Position numbers and translations under genes: made by a program
From: an uncultured Bilophila sp.
Lineage (GTDB): Bacteria; Desulfobacterota; Desulfovibrionia; Desulfovibrionales; Desulfovibrionaceae
Reading direction: 5' to 3'
Assembly (NCBI GenBank): GCA_910585945.1
Contig: CAJUHZ010000019.1
Coordinates: forward strand, 1 to 43,109
DNA: 43,109 nt
Shown here: positions 7,787-18,055 of the stretch, piece after piece
How the letters are laid out: every line of letters starts with the position of its first letter
How positions within the stretch are numbered: the stretch's first letter is position 1
Notes under the pieces: model-generated
Databases searched by the model: none
Seen by the model: only the letters and a program-made list of their open reading frames with translations
Told to the model about the DNA's origin: nothing

Positions 7787-7873
7787 CGCGTTCCTCAATT
7801 CCGGCTGTTCCCTACAACTCATTTCACATGAATCATGAAATGCGTTCCATAAAATGCCCCGGAGGAGACTCCG

Positions 7874-7908
7874 TCAAAGATAACGATTTTGAAAGTCATT
7901 ATCTTTGA
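7874..7908 (-). promoter_or_regulatory. Fur-box-like operator dyad upstream of the ECF genes
   Basis: TCAAAGATAA (7874-7883) and TTATCTTTGA (7899-7908) form a perfect 10-bp inverted repeat with a 15-base centre. Inside it, read on the minus strand, GATAATGACTTTCAAAATC (7885-7903) matches the 19-base Fur consensus at 14 positions by my count. The dyad is AT-rich in a GC-rich context and sits between the receptor stop and the S-component start, so it would control an internal promoter for the transporter-hutX-flavodoxin part. It could instead be a weak terminator of the receptor gene; no T tract supports that. Confidence 0.55.
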
Positions 7909-7927
7909 TGGAGAAAAAATATATCCG

Positions 7928-10021
7928 TCAGAACCTCATGCTGAACTTCACGTTGGCATGCACGCCAGGCTCGTAGATGCTGGACTCAAGCATGTACTTC
8001 CGGTTGAAGATGTTCAGCACCTCGGCGGTGAGGGAGTACTGCTTTTCATCGCCAAAGTTCACCCCCACGGCGGCGTTGGCCGTGGTCCAACCGTGATAAC
8101 GGGTCATTTCCCCGGAGGACGACTCCAGCTTGGATTCGGAGGCAAAGCGGCCGTACACGTCGCCGGTCAGTTCCACATCCTTGCTGACGTCGTGCCGCGC
8201 GTGCAGGCCAAAACGGCCGGTCCATTCGGGCGAACCGCTGTTCCAGGTCTTCCAGTCGCCATAGTCATACTGGCGTCTGAGCCAGGCGGCGGAGACATAG
8301 GGCGTGAAGCCGTGGGGCAAATCGTAGCTCAGGGCGAGTTCCGCGCCGTGGCTTTTCGCCTTGCCGACATTGATGAACTGGTAAATATCGGCTTCGGCGT
8401 CCAGAACGTCGGAGGCGATGTAGTCGTCGGCCACGGAGTAGAAGAACACGCCGTCGAGGTTCAGCCCGTGCGCGGAATAGCGCGCGCCGATTTCCCATGT
8501 ATTGGAGGTTTCGGGATCCAGCGATGGGTTGGGCAGAATGGTCCCCCCGCCCATGCTGGAGGTCACATAGCGGTCCGCAAGGCTCGCCACGCGGAAGCCC
8601 TGCGCCCAGCCGGCGCGCAGAGTCAGATCCTCAATGCCCTGCCACATGAGCGAGACGTTGAACACCGGGTGGGATTCCCACTTGGAGCCGGTCTCTCCCA
8701 CGTCAGCCGGCCCCGAGGTGCTTATCGGCCTCCCCATCATGAGCATGTCGGTCACCGTCCACCCTTCGGCCTTGCTCATCCGGCTGTTGACCCAGGTCTG
8801 GCGCGCGCCGTAGGTAAGCGTGAAATCCGCCGGAAGGCGGGATTCCATCTGGGCGAACAGGGCATGCGTCTGCATGCGTCCCTCAAACTCGCTGTTGGTG
8901 AGCTGGTTGACGGAAACCCGCGGCGTGGGGTTGACGGACACATTCGTATCCGTGGTGGCGTCCAGGCCGTCATGATTGAACTCGTAGCCCGTGATCAGAT
9001 AGTGGTTTTCGCCAATGGCCCAGTCCGCCTGCACGCTGACGCCGATTTGACGGTTCCAGTTGTTTGCGAAGTTGTCCATCAGCACGGGGGACTGATCCAC
9101 ATGGTTGTGCATGTCCTTGTGGCTTTCCTGCCAGAAGGCGTCGAAACGCAGACGCGGGAGCCAGTCGGCCAGGTTTTTGGCCTCCATGAACACGGCGGCC
9201 TTCTGGCGCGACCACGGATCGATATCCACGAAAAACTCGGGCATGTCGACCGATCCGGCCATGATTTCGCTGTGGAAATAGTCGTAGCTGCCGCCGATGG
9301 TGAAATTGTCGCTGAAATCGTAGCTCAGGAAGGCCGAACCGGAGCGCTGCACGAACTTGGAGTTGCTGGCCACGCCCTCGGGCGTGTACACGGCGCCCTG
9401 ATCGGTATTGGAACCGGAAACGCGGTACTTGAAGCCGTTCATCCCGCCGTACAGGGACAGGTTTTCGGAAAATCCGCCGGTGGAACTGTTGAAGCCGATG
9501 CCGACTTCTCCCTGGATCGGCTTGTCCCCGCCCTTTTTGGTGATGATGTTGATCACGCCGCCCATGGCTTCGGAACCATAGAGAACCGAAGCGGGACCCT
9601 TGATCACCTCGACACGCTCAATGACCGACGGATCGATCAGCAGCGCCGTGCCGTCCATGGACTTGTTTTCGGAAATCTTCTGCCCGTCGATGAGCACAAG
9701 CGTGCGTTTGGTGTCCTCCCCGCGGATGGACACGCGCTTCATGCCCTGCCCGCCCGAATTGTTGATCTGCACGCCGGGCACGTCCTGCAACAGTTCACCT
9801 ACGGTACGCGCCGGAGAACGCTCGATCTGTTCCCTTGTGATCACGCTCACGGACATGGGCACGTCCAGCAATTCCTTGTCCACGCGGCTGGCGGACACTT
9901 TCACCGTGTCGGCCGTCAGCGCGGGGTCCGGCTCATCCGCCCAGGCGGGAGCAGAGCCGAAAAGCAGCCCGGCCGTCGCCAGTATGGCCCCCCCCCGCGC
10001 GTACGCATCATGCAGCTTCAT
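7928..10021 (-). CDS. TonB-dependent outer-membrane receptor, heme-receptor type
   Basis: A 697-residue receptor. Residues 1-28 are a signal peptide ending in AWA. A TonB box (DTVKVSA) lies at about residue 38, then a plug domain (VGELLQDVPGVQI, LVLIDGQKI, KGPASVLYGSEAMGGVINIIT), then a 22-strand barrel ending in the aromatic C-terminal residue (KFSMRF) needed for outer-membrane assembly. In the barrel, GFRVAS followed some 25 residues later by NPSL matches the FRAP/NPNL pair of heme and hemoprotein receptors, with a substitution in the first. Its ATG overlaps the end of hutW by 14 bases. Substrate heme is inferred from these motifs and from the flanking hutW and hutX. Confidence 0.88.
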   Translation of the reverse strand: MKLHDAYARGGAILATAGLLFGSAPAWADEPDPALTADTVKVSASRVDKELLDVPMSVSVITREQIERSPARTVGELLQDVPGVQINNSGGQGMKRVSIRGEDTKRTLVLIDGQKISENKSMDGTALLIDPSVIERVEVIKGPASVLYGSEAMGGVINIITKKGGDKPIQGEVGIGFNSSTGGFSENLSLYGGMNGFKYRVSGSNTDQGAVYTPEGVASNSKFVQRSGSAFLSYDFSDNFTIGGSYDYFHSEIMAGSVDMPEFFVDIDPWSRQKAAVFMEAKNLADWLPRLRFDAFWQESHKDMHNHVDQSPVLMDNFANNWNRQIGVSVQADWAIGENHYLITGYEFNHDGLDATTDTNVSVNPTPRVSVNQLTNSEFEGRMQTHALFAQMESRLPADFTLTYGARQTWVNSRMSKAEGWTVTDMLMMGRPISTSGPADVGETGSKWESHPVFNVSLMWQGIEDLTLRAGWAQGFRVASLADRYVTSSMGGGTILPNPSLDPETSNTWEIGARYSAHGLNLDGVFFYSVADDYIASDVLDAEADIYQFINVGKAKSHGAELALSYDLPHGFTPYVSAAWLRRQYDYGDWKTWNSGSPEWTGRFGLHARHDVSKDVELTGDVYGRFASESKLESSSGEMTRYHGWTTANAAVGVNFGDEKQYSLTAEVLNIFNRKYMLESSIYEPGVHANVKFSMRF

Positions 10022-11432
10022 GCAACCCTTTCTCCAATTGAAGTTGAAGGTACTCCTGCAGCAGTTGCGACAGGTTCACCTGCCAGAACTGCCCCGCCAG
10101 CGTCAGGACGACACGCCCCTCGGCCAGCTCCACCAGCCCCGTCTTGCGCCACTGTTGCAGCAACGGCTGGCAGATCGATTCCACGGAAACAGCAAACCGC
10201 GTTTCAAGATCCGCCAGATCCAGCCATCCCTGCTCCATGCCTTCGGCAATGGCCCTGTACAAGTAGTGGCGCTCCCGCGGTCGCTGGATCATGGCGCACG
10301 GCTTGACGCCTGCGCGCACGCTTTCCATCCATGCCGCATAGTCATGCTTGTTGATGTAGAAGTGGCCCTGGAGGTTGCCCCCCGCTCCGGGGCCGAAGGC
10401 AAGACAGTGCGCCGCGCCCTTGACGTAGAGGTTGTACAGGTTGCGCTCGCGGGAGGTGCGCGCCCAGTGGCTTATGGAGAGACGACGGTAGAACGCGCCG
10501 GTCATGGCTTCCACCCCGGCGGCGAACATGGCCGACTGTTCGGGAATATCCGCCGCGGGCGGCATCTTGCCGCGCTCGATGGCCTGGCCGAGCGGCGTCT
10601 GCCTGTAGACGTTGAGCTGGTAGCAGTCCGCGCCGTCAAGCTTCAGCGACTGCGCCGTGGCGATGTCCTCAAGCCAGCGCTCCATGCCCTGATTGGGAAA
10701 GCCGTAAATCAGGTCCACGATGACGGCGGCCTGACCGTAGCTCATCAGCAGTTCAAGCCCGCGGATCATGTCTTCGCGGGAGCCGAGGCGGCCCATGGAG
10801 CGGCGGATGTCCGTATGGAAGCTCTGAACGCCCAGGGAAAAACGGTTGGCCCCGCCTTCAAGGCAGGCTTCCATCTTGCGGGCGTCAAAATTGCTCAGGC
10901 GGCCTTCCACGGTGACTTCGCAGTCGTTGGCCAGAGGGAGCGCGGCGCGCGCGGCCTTGAGAATGCGCCTGATGTCCTCCCCGTCCAGCGCGGTCGGCGT
11001 GCCGCCGCCCATGTACAGCGCATGAACCGGTCCGCTTTCCATGGCCTTGCGGCCGCGCCACAGTTCCAGTTCGGCGATCAGGGCGTCGGCATAGGCGCGG
11101 CTGTCCTCCGCATGGTAGAGCGTGCTGTAAAAGCCGCAGTAAAGGCAGTGCGTCTGGCAGAACGGCACATGGATATAGGCCACGGACTTGCCGCGGCGCT
11201 CCTGATCCAGCAGCGCATCCAGGTGCGCCCCCATCTCTTCCGACGGCACCTTGCCGCCGCCCAGACCGGGGTGCACGGCGATCTTGCCTTCAAACGCGTG
11301 AGACAGGGGGGGCACGCCCTCCCGCGCGAAATACCTCCCGTGCGGAGAGGACACCGCTTTCGCCCCGACCACCGGCGGCATGTTGCCAATACCTGTCCCG
11401 ACGACGCCGCGAGCTGCTTCATTCATGCTCAT
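10008..11432 (-). CDS. hutW: anaerobic heme degradation radical-SAM methyltransferase ChuW/HutW
   Basis: A 474-residue HemN-like radical-SAM protein. The [4Fe-4S] site CxxxCxxC is at C92, C96 and C99 within HVPFCQTHCLYCGFYS, with the SAM-binding GGGTP motif about 45 residues later and a HemN-type C-terminal winged-helix region. The sequence features specific to HutW/ChuW (GKSVAYIHVPFC, NRFSLGVQSF, FGPGAGGNL) distinguish it from coproporphyrinogen dehydrogenase HemN. In E. coli ChuW opens heme without oxygen, giving anaerobilin and freeing iron. It is the first gene of the heme operon and overlaps the receptor start by 14 bases. ATG 11432 is preceded by GAGAG. Confidence 0.88.
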   Translation of the reverse strand: MSMNEAARGVVGTGIGNMPPVVGAKAVSSPHGRYFAREGVPPLSHAFEGKIAVHPGLGGGKVPSEEMGAHLDALLDQERRGKSVAYIHVPFCQTHCLYCGFYSTLYHAEDSRAYADALIAELELWRGRKAMESGPVHALYMGGGTPTALDGEDIRRILKAARAALPLANDCEVTVEGRLSNFDARKMEACLEGGANRFSLGVQSFHTDIRRSMGRLGSREDMIRGLELLMSYGQAAVIVDLIYGFPNQGMERWLEDIATAQSLKLDGADCYQLNVYRQTPLGQAIERGKMPPAADIPEQSAMFAAGVEAMTGAFYRRLSISHWARTSRERNLYNLYVKGAAHCLAFGPGAGGNLQGHFYINKHDYAAWMESVRAGVKPCAMIQRPRERHYLYRAIAEGMEQGWLDLADLETRFAVSVESICQPLLQQWRKTGLVELAEGRVVLTLAGQFWQVNLSQLLQEYLQLQLEKGLHEAA

Positions 11433-11785
11433 TTCAATCTCTCAGGAAATAAGGGTTCAAAAAAACGCCGGGAGGCGCAAACGTCCGCGTGAACAAAGGA
11501 ACGGGCGGAAGCTACTATATCTGATAATGAAATTCAACATCTATTTGAAAAAATTTTTGATCATTTCAATAACAAGCTTGTATTATTGAAAATAATTCAT
11601 CACTGCCCCTGATCTGATCAGGATGGACACGCTCTGCTGAGGAAGAAAGGCAGACGAAAGCCCTGCTCCGCCTGCTGGCGGAACAGGAAAGGCGGCTTTT
11701 CTCCCCACTTGTCGGGGGATCGGGGTGAATGCGGGCGGCGCTTTGACGAGAACTGCCCCTGCGTCAGGGGGGCTGAGGGCTGCCC
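11433..11785 (-). promoter_or_regulatory. AT-rich control region upstream of hutW, with Fur-like sites
   Basis: This 353-base gap lies between the hrpB stop and hutW start. Its hutW-proximal 100 bases are strikingly AT-rich. TGATAATGAAATTCA (11522-11536) matches the 7-1-7 Fur pattern TGATAATnATTATCA at most positions, and TGAAAATAATTCATC (11587-11601) is a weaker match. TTCAATAA (11565-11572) and TTATTGAA (11583-11590) form a dyad around AAGCTT. Together they suggest an iron-regulated promoter for the heme operon. The hrpB-proximal part holds a CCCCT/AGGGG hairpin (about 11756-11771) without a T tract. Confidence 0.5.
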
Positions 11786-14401
11786 CTATGATTTGGCCCT
11801 GGCGCGCCGCGTCGGCGGGGCGGCAAGGGGATCTTCCGGCCAGGGATGACGCGGATAGCGGCCGCGCATCTCGGCGCGCACGGCGGGGTAGCCGTTTCTC
11901 CAAAAGCCGGCAAGATCCTGTGTGACCTGCAAGGGTCTCCCTGCCGGAGAAAGCAGGTGGATCAGCACCGGAACCCGGCCCGAAGCGACTGCAGGCGTCG
12001 TGGTCAGGCCAAAAAGCTCCTGAAGTTTGACAGCCAACACTGGCGGACGCAGAGCGCCGCCCTCCCCGACGCAAGACGAATAGTCAAGCACGATGCGTGA
12101 ACCAGAAGGAACGATGAGGTGTGTGGGCGCTTCCGCATCCAAACCACGCTGACGATCCCGATTCAGCAGGGCGCGCAAGGCGCTTGCCAGATCGATTGTT
12201 TTAAACTGCGCCCGGCGGGTGACACCGTACAAAAATGGTCCGAGCCATTCTTCCAAGCCGTGCAGCAAGGCGGCGTCGGAAACATCCGGCCAGAGATCCC
12301 CGCCTTCTCCACCGTCGGGATCGGATCGCGCCACGGCGTTCGGCCTGTCGCCCTGCTCCAGACAGCGCAAAAACCTCACCCTGTCCCGCCAGGCACGCAT
12401 CTGCGCATCCCAGGGCAGACACTCCAGCCCAAGGGTCCGGATGCCCTCGCACACTGCGGCGCGGCATGTCTCGTCATCGGGCGTCGTCAGGGGCGCTTCT
12501 TCCACCACAAGCGCCCCCAGGCACAGTTCGGTCCGGCTCACGACGGCCTGCGCCGCGCCATCCCAGCCAATCCGGACACGTCGTACAAGCTCGCTCGCAA
12601 ACAGATTCTTCAAGGTGTCCACAGCAAGGGGCGCGGCCTGAAACACGCGGCTGTCCCCCATGTCGCCGGCCAGGGAACCAATGGCGAGAAAGGGAACATC
12701 CGCCAGAGGATCGTCCTCCGTCACAGCGGCCCCACGCCCGTTGGCCATGCGAAACCTCCCACGCCCCCGGCGCTGAGCCACGCGATCCGGATAGGCCAGC
12801 GCAAGCAAAAGGCCGCTCTGTTCAAGATCGACGTCGTCAATGCAGAGCCTCGTCAGGCCCACACGTCGGCCAATCTGGCGAGCAGCCTCCCACAAGCGGC
12901 CGGCTGAAGCCCGCTGATCCAGCAGCCAGGCCAGACGGCGACGGATATCCACCCCCGGCCGTTCCCGGGCAAGCGGATCCCGCGCCCCGAGCAAGGCCGC
13001 GAGCAGGCAGGCCAGACTGCCCAGACCGCGCTCTTTCGCGCCGAGAACCATGTGTCCCAGACGCGGATGCAAGGGCAGTTCCGCGAGGGCGCGCCCACGC
13101 CGGGTCGTTCCCCCGGCTTTGTCCAGCGCCCCCAAACGGATCAGAAGATCCGTGGCCCGCTGCATGGCCGGGCGCGGCGGCGTGTCCAGCCAGCGCAGAT
13201 CATCCGCATCGCGCGCTCCCCACACGGCCAGTTCAAGACGCAAGGCGGCCAGATCCGCTTCCAGAATTTCCGGTTTGCGGCCTGAGGGAAAGCCGGCCTC
13301 ATCTCCGGCGTTCCAGAGCCGATAGCAAACGCCAGGGCCGGTTCTGCCGGCACGCCCCCGGCGCTGATCCGCTCCGGCAAGAGAAACCCGCGTAGTGACA
13401 AGGCGCTCCAGCCCCGTACCCGGATCATACCGCACCGTCCGGGAAAGACCGGCGTCGACAACAATGCCGATCCCCTCGATGGTAAGGCTTGTTTCGGCAA
13501 TGGACGTAGACAGGACGACTTTGCGTTCTGCCCCGCTGACAGGGGCTATGGCGGCATCCTGATCCGCAGGAGACAAATCCCCGTGCAAGACATGGAGTCG
13601 CACGCCACGCGCGGGGAGATCGGCAAGGAGATCGCCTACCCGCCGGATTTCCCGCGCGCCGGGCAAAAACACCAGAATACTGCCGGACGCCTCGCCCAAG
13701 GCGCGACGCACGGCAGCAGCCACATGCCCGGCGGAAAACAGCGCGTCGCTCCCCGGCTCGATCAGCGTTGGCGAAAAGTCCGCGCGGGGCAGATAGCGGG
13801 TAGAGACTGGCCAGAGCCGCCCCTCGCTGCGAAGAACCGGGCAAGCGCTTTCCCCCGGGACCCCTTCTCCCCCGGCAAGAAGGGGCGCAAGCGCCCCGCT
13901 CTCCAGTGTGGCGGACATGATCAGAATCCGCAGGTCGGGGCGCAAGGCATCCTGACACTCAAGGGCAAGGGCCAGGCCCAAATCCCCGTGCAGGTTCCGC
14001 TCGTGAAATTCATCAAAAATCAGGCACCCGACGCCGGCAAGTTCCGGGTCCGCCTGAAGACGACGCGTCAAAATGCCTTCGGTGAGGAGCGTCACGCGCG
14101 TTCCCGGCCGGCGATCCAACCGCACCTCATACCCCACAGCGCGTCCCACAGGCTCGCCCAGCAGGGACGCCATGTACCCGGCGGCGCGGCGGGCGGCCAT
14201 TCGCCGTGGTTCGAGCATGAGGATGCTTTTTCCCTTCAGCCAGCCGTCTTCATCAGCGGCGGCCAGCAAAGCCAGGGGGAGCCTCGTGGTCTTGCCGGCG
14301 CCGGGCGGCGCTTCGAGAATGCAGCGGGTTCGCCGGCGCAAAACCTCACGCACGCGCGGTAGAACAAGGTTCACCGGGAAGCGGGAGGAAGATGTCGTCA
14401 T
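11786..14401 (-). CDS. hrpB: ATP-dependent helicase HrpB
   Basis: An 871-residue DEAH/RHA-type helicase, close to the usual 800-850. Walker A (APPGAGKTT) is at residues 31-39, the DEFH box in LIFDEFHERNLHGDL, motif III as MSATL, and motif VI in GRAGRTGPGVCYRLW. The C-terminal HrpB domain follows, with the family-typical LIHLLSPAGRPLQVTQDL near the end. I choose ATG 14401 because the protein then begins just ahead of the helicase core as in other HrpB proteins; the GGGAGG before it is very close, and ATG 14470 is an alternative. It follows rpoD with a 79-base gap lacking a terminator. HrpB's cellular role is poorly defined. Confidence 0.9.
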   Translation of the reverse strand: MTTSSSRFPVNLVLPRVREVLRRRTRCILEAPPGAGKTTRLPLALLAAADEDGWLKGKSILMLEPRRMAARRAAGYMASLLGEPVGRAVGYEVRLDRRPGTRVTLLTEGILTRRLQADPELAGVGCLIFDEFHERNLHGDLGLALALECQDALRPDLRILIMSATLESGALAPLLAGGEGVPGESACPVLRSEGRLWPVSTRYLPRADFSPTLIEPGSDALFSAGHVAAAVRRALGEASGSILVFLPGAREIRRVGDLLADLPARGVRLHVLHGDLSPADQDAAIAPVSGAERKVVLSTSIAETSLTIEGIGIVVDAGLSRTVRYDPGTGLERLVTTRVSLAGADQRRGRAGRTGPGVCYRLWNAGDEAGFPSGRKPEILEADLAALRLELAVWGARDADDLRWLDTPPRPAMQRATDLLIRLGALDKAGGTTRRGRALAELPLHPRLGHMVLGAKERGLGSLACLLAALLGARDPLARERPGVDIRRRLAWLLDQRASAGRLWEAARQIGRRVGLTRLCIDDVDLEQSGLLLALAYPDRVAQRRGRGRFRMANGRGAAVTEDDPLADVPFLAIGSLAGDMGDSRVFQAAPLAVDTLKNLFASELVRRVRIGWDGAAQAVVSRTELCLGALVVEEAPLTTPDDETCRAAVCEGIRTLGLECLPWDAQMRAWRDRVRFLRCLEQGDRPNAVARSDPDGGEGGDLWPDVSDAALLHGLEEWLGPFLYGVTRRAQFKTIDLASALRALLNRDRQRGLDAEAPTHLIVPSGSRIVLDYSSCVGEGGALRPPVLAVKLQELFGLTTTPAVASGRVPVLIHLLSPAGRPLQVTQDLAGFWRNGYPAVRAEMRGRYPRHPWPEDPLAAPPTRRARAKS

Positions 14402-14480
14402 GCCTCCCTTCCCGGCCGCTGAAGCTGAAACGGAACTCAAGACAAGCTGGTCGCCGCTGCAAGCGCTCATGGCAGCGCGC

Positions 14481-16236
<1,756 letters not shown>

Positions 16237-16253
<17 letters not shown>

Positions 16254-18009
16254 GAGTCCTCTCCAACGTTTCCTGAAGGGCGCGCAAGTAATCCAGGTCG
16301 GTCTCGAAGTCGCCGCCCGATCCCTGACGCAGAGCGGCCGAAACCGAAACGGATTGTCTTGTCATCCGCATGGAATGCAGCATGTCGCTGATGCCGGCAA
16401 ACTCCCTTTCTTCCGTATCCAGGGGGGGAGCTTCTCCCGTGCGGCATCGAATCCAGAATGTTTTTTCCCGTGCATCCAGAAACTGGACGACGGCCTCCGG
16501 CGGATTTTCCTCCAGCTTCCGCCACAGATCCCGAGCGCGCGGAGAAACCAGCGCGAGATACGCGCCAAGTTCGCGCAAGCGCGGCAAGGCGTGCGGATAC
16601 CGCACGGCAAAGGTCATGATTTCCCGATCGCGGACATTGGTCCGCGTCGGCACTGGGGTCCCTCTCCCCCCGGGCGTGCCTCGTTCCGCCCCGGCGACGG
16701 AGCGCCGCGCGGCCCGGCCGGCAACCAGACGCTCCCGAAACTCGCTCTCGGAAAGCCCAAGCTCCGTAGCCAGCACGGAAGCGTAGCGCCCGGCCAGCTC
16801 GGGCAACTCCACCTGGGCGACAAAGCTTCCGGCCCAGTCCACGGCGTCACGCGGGGCCATGTCGCGCAAAACACGCGAGCAGAAGGCAAGCCCCTCCGGC
16901 GCGGCGGCCCGCAAGTTCTCAAAAACGTCCTTGCCGGCTCCGCGGAGCAGGCTGTCGATATCCTCTCCTTCCGGGAACAGCACAACCTTGCACGACAAGC
17001 CCTTGCTCAAAAGCATTCCGCAAGCGCGCAACGCCGCCTTGCGTCCGGCAGCGTCGCCGTCAAACAGCAGTTCCACTCGTGACGCGAAGCCGCTGAGACG
17101 TTTCACCTGCTCGGGCGTAAACGCCGTGCCAAGCACTCCCACCGCGCTCGCGTACCCGTACTGGTGCAGCGTGAGCACATCCATATACCCTTCCGTCAGA
17201 AGAAAAGGCGCGCCGGACGCCGCCGCGCGGCGGGCCTGCGGCAGGCCGTAGAGGTGATCCCCCTTTTTGTACAGCGGCGAATCGCTGCTGTTGATGTACT
17301 TGGCCTCGTCCTCATTCCCGATGATGCGCCCGCCGAACGCGATGACGCTGCCGGACAGACTGCGGATTGGAAAGATGAGCCTCCCGCGGAAGCGGTCATA
17401 TACGCGGCCATTGCCGCTCCGCCCGAGCAAGGCCGCCTCTATGCCCAGATCGTCGCCAAAGCCTGCCCGACGCAACGCATCCGCCAGCGCGCGCCACTCG
17501 CGCAGGCTCCAGCCAAGGCCGAAAACGCGCACGATTTCCTCGGACAAACCGCGCCGGGCCATGTACTCGCGGCATTCTCCGCCCGCTTTGCCGGCAAGAT
17601 TCGCCGTGAAGTGAGCGGCCGCCAATTCATGCGCCTTGAGCAAATGCCGACGGCGGGAGATGCCGGCATCCGCTCCCGTCCCTCCGCCGCCCTGACCGTT
17701 TCGCCAGGAGGGCGAGCGATCAAGCGTCACGCCGGCTTCCTCGGCCAGTTGCTCCAGGGTTTCGCGAAAGCTCAATCCATTGATTTGACTATAAAAATCA
17801 AAAAGATCTCCAGATGCCTGACAACCGAAACAGTAGAAAAAACCTTCCTCCTCATTGACCGAAAAAGAAGGTTTTGTTTCCTGATGAAACGGACATGGCG
17901 CAACCCAGCGCGGACCATTGCGCCTGAGATCCACATACCGGCGCACAATGTCCACAATATTGAGCCGGGCCTTGATTTCCTGAATGGCCCGCGAGCTGCC
18001 CTGGCTCAT
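16237..18009 (-). CDS. dnaG: DNA primase
   Basis: A 590-residue bacterial primase, which makes RNA primers for DNA replication. The N-terminal zinc site is C39, H42, C60, C63 (CPFH and CFGC). The catalytic TOPRIM core follows, with the acidic motif LTEGYMDVL and the metal-binding LLFDGDAAGRKAAL. The C-terminal part is the variable helicase-interaction region. Start ATG 18009 gives the family's usual N-terminus. It is 46 bases after mutS2 and overlaps rpoD. Confidence 0.96.
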
Positions 18010-18055
18010 GCCGCTCCCCGCTCCCTTCCGCCCGGATCGTCATCCGGAGCGGGCG

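Noticed and set aside
7889..10306. Open frame of 805 codons on the plus strand over the TonB-dependent receptor gene
   Set aside because: Antisense shadow of a clear receptor gene; His/Val/Gly-biased composition and no family match.
10008..11432. Radical-SAM gene considered as hemN (coproporphyrinogen III dehydrogenase)
   Set aside because: HutW-type sequence features and its overlap with a heme receptor and linkage to hutX indicate the heme-degrading branch.
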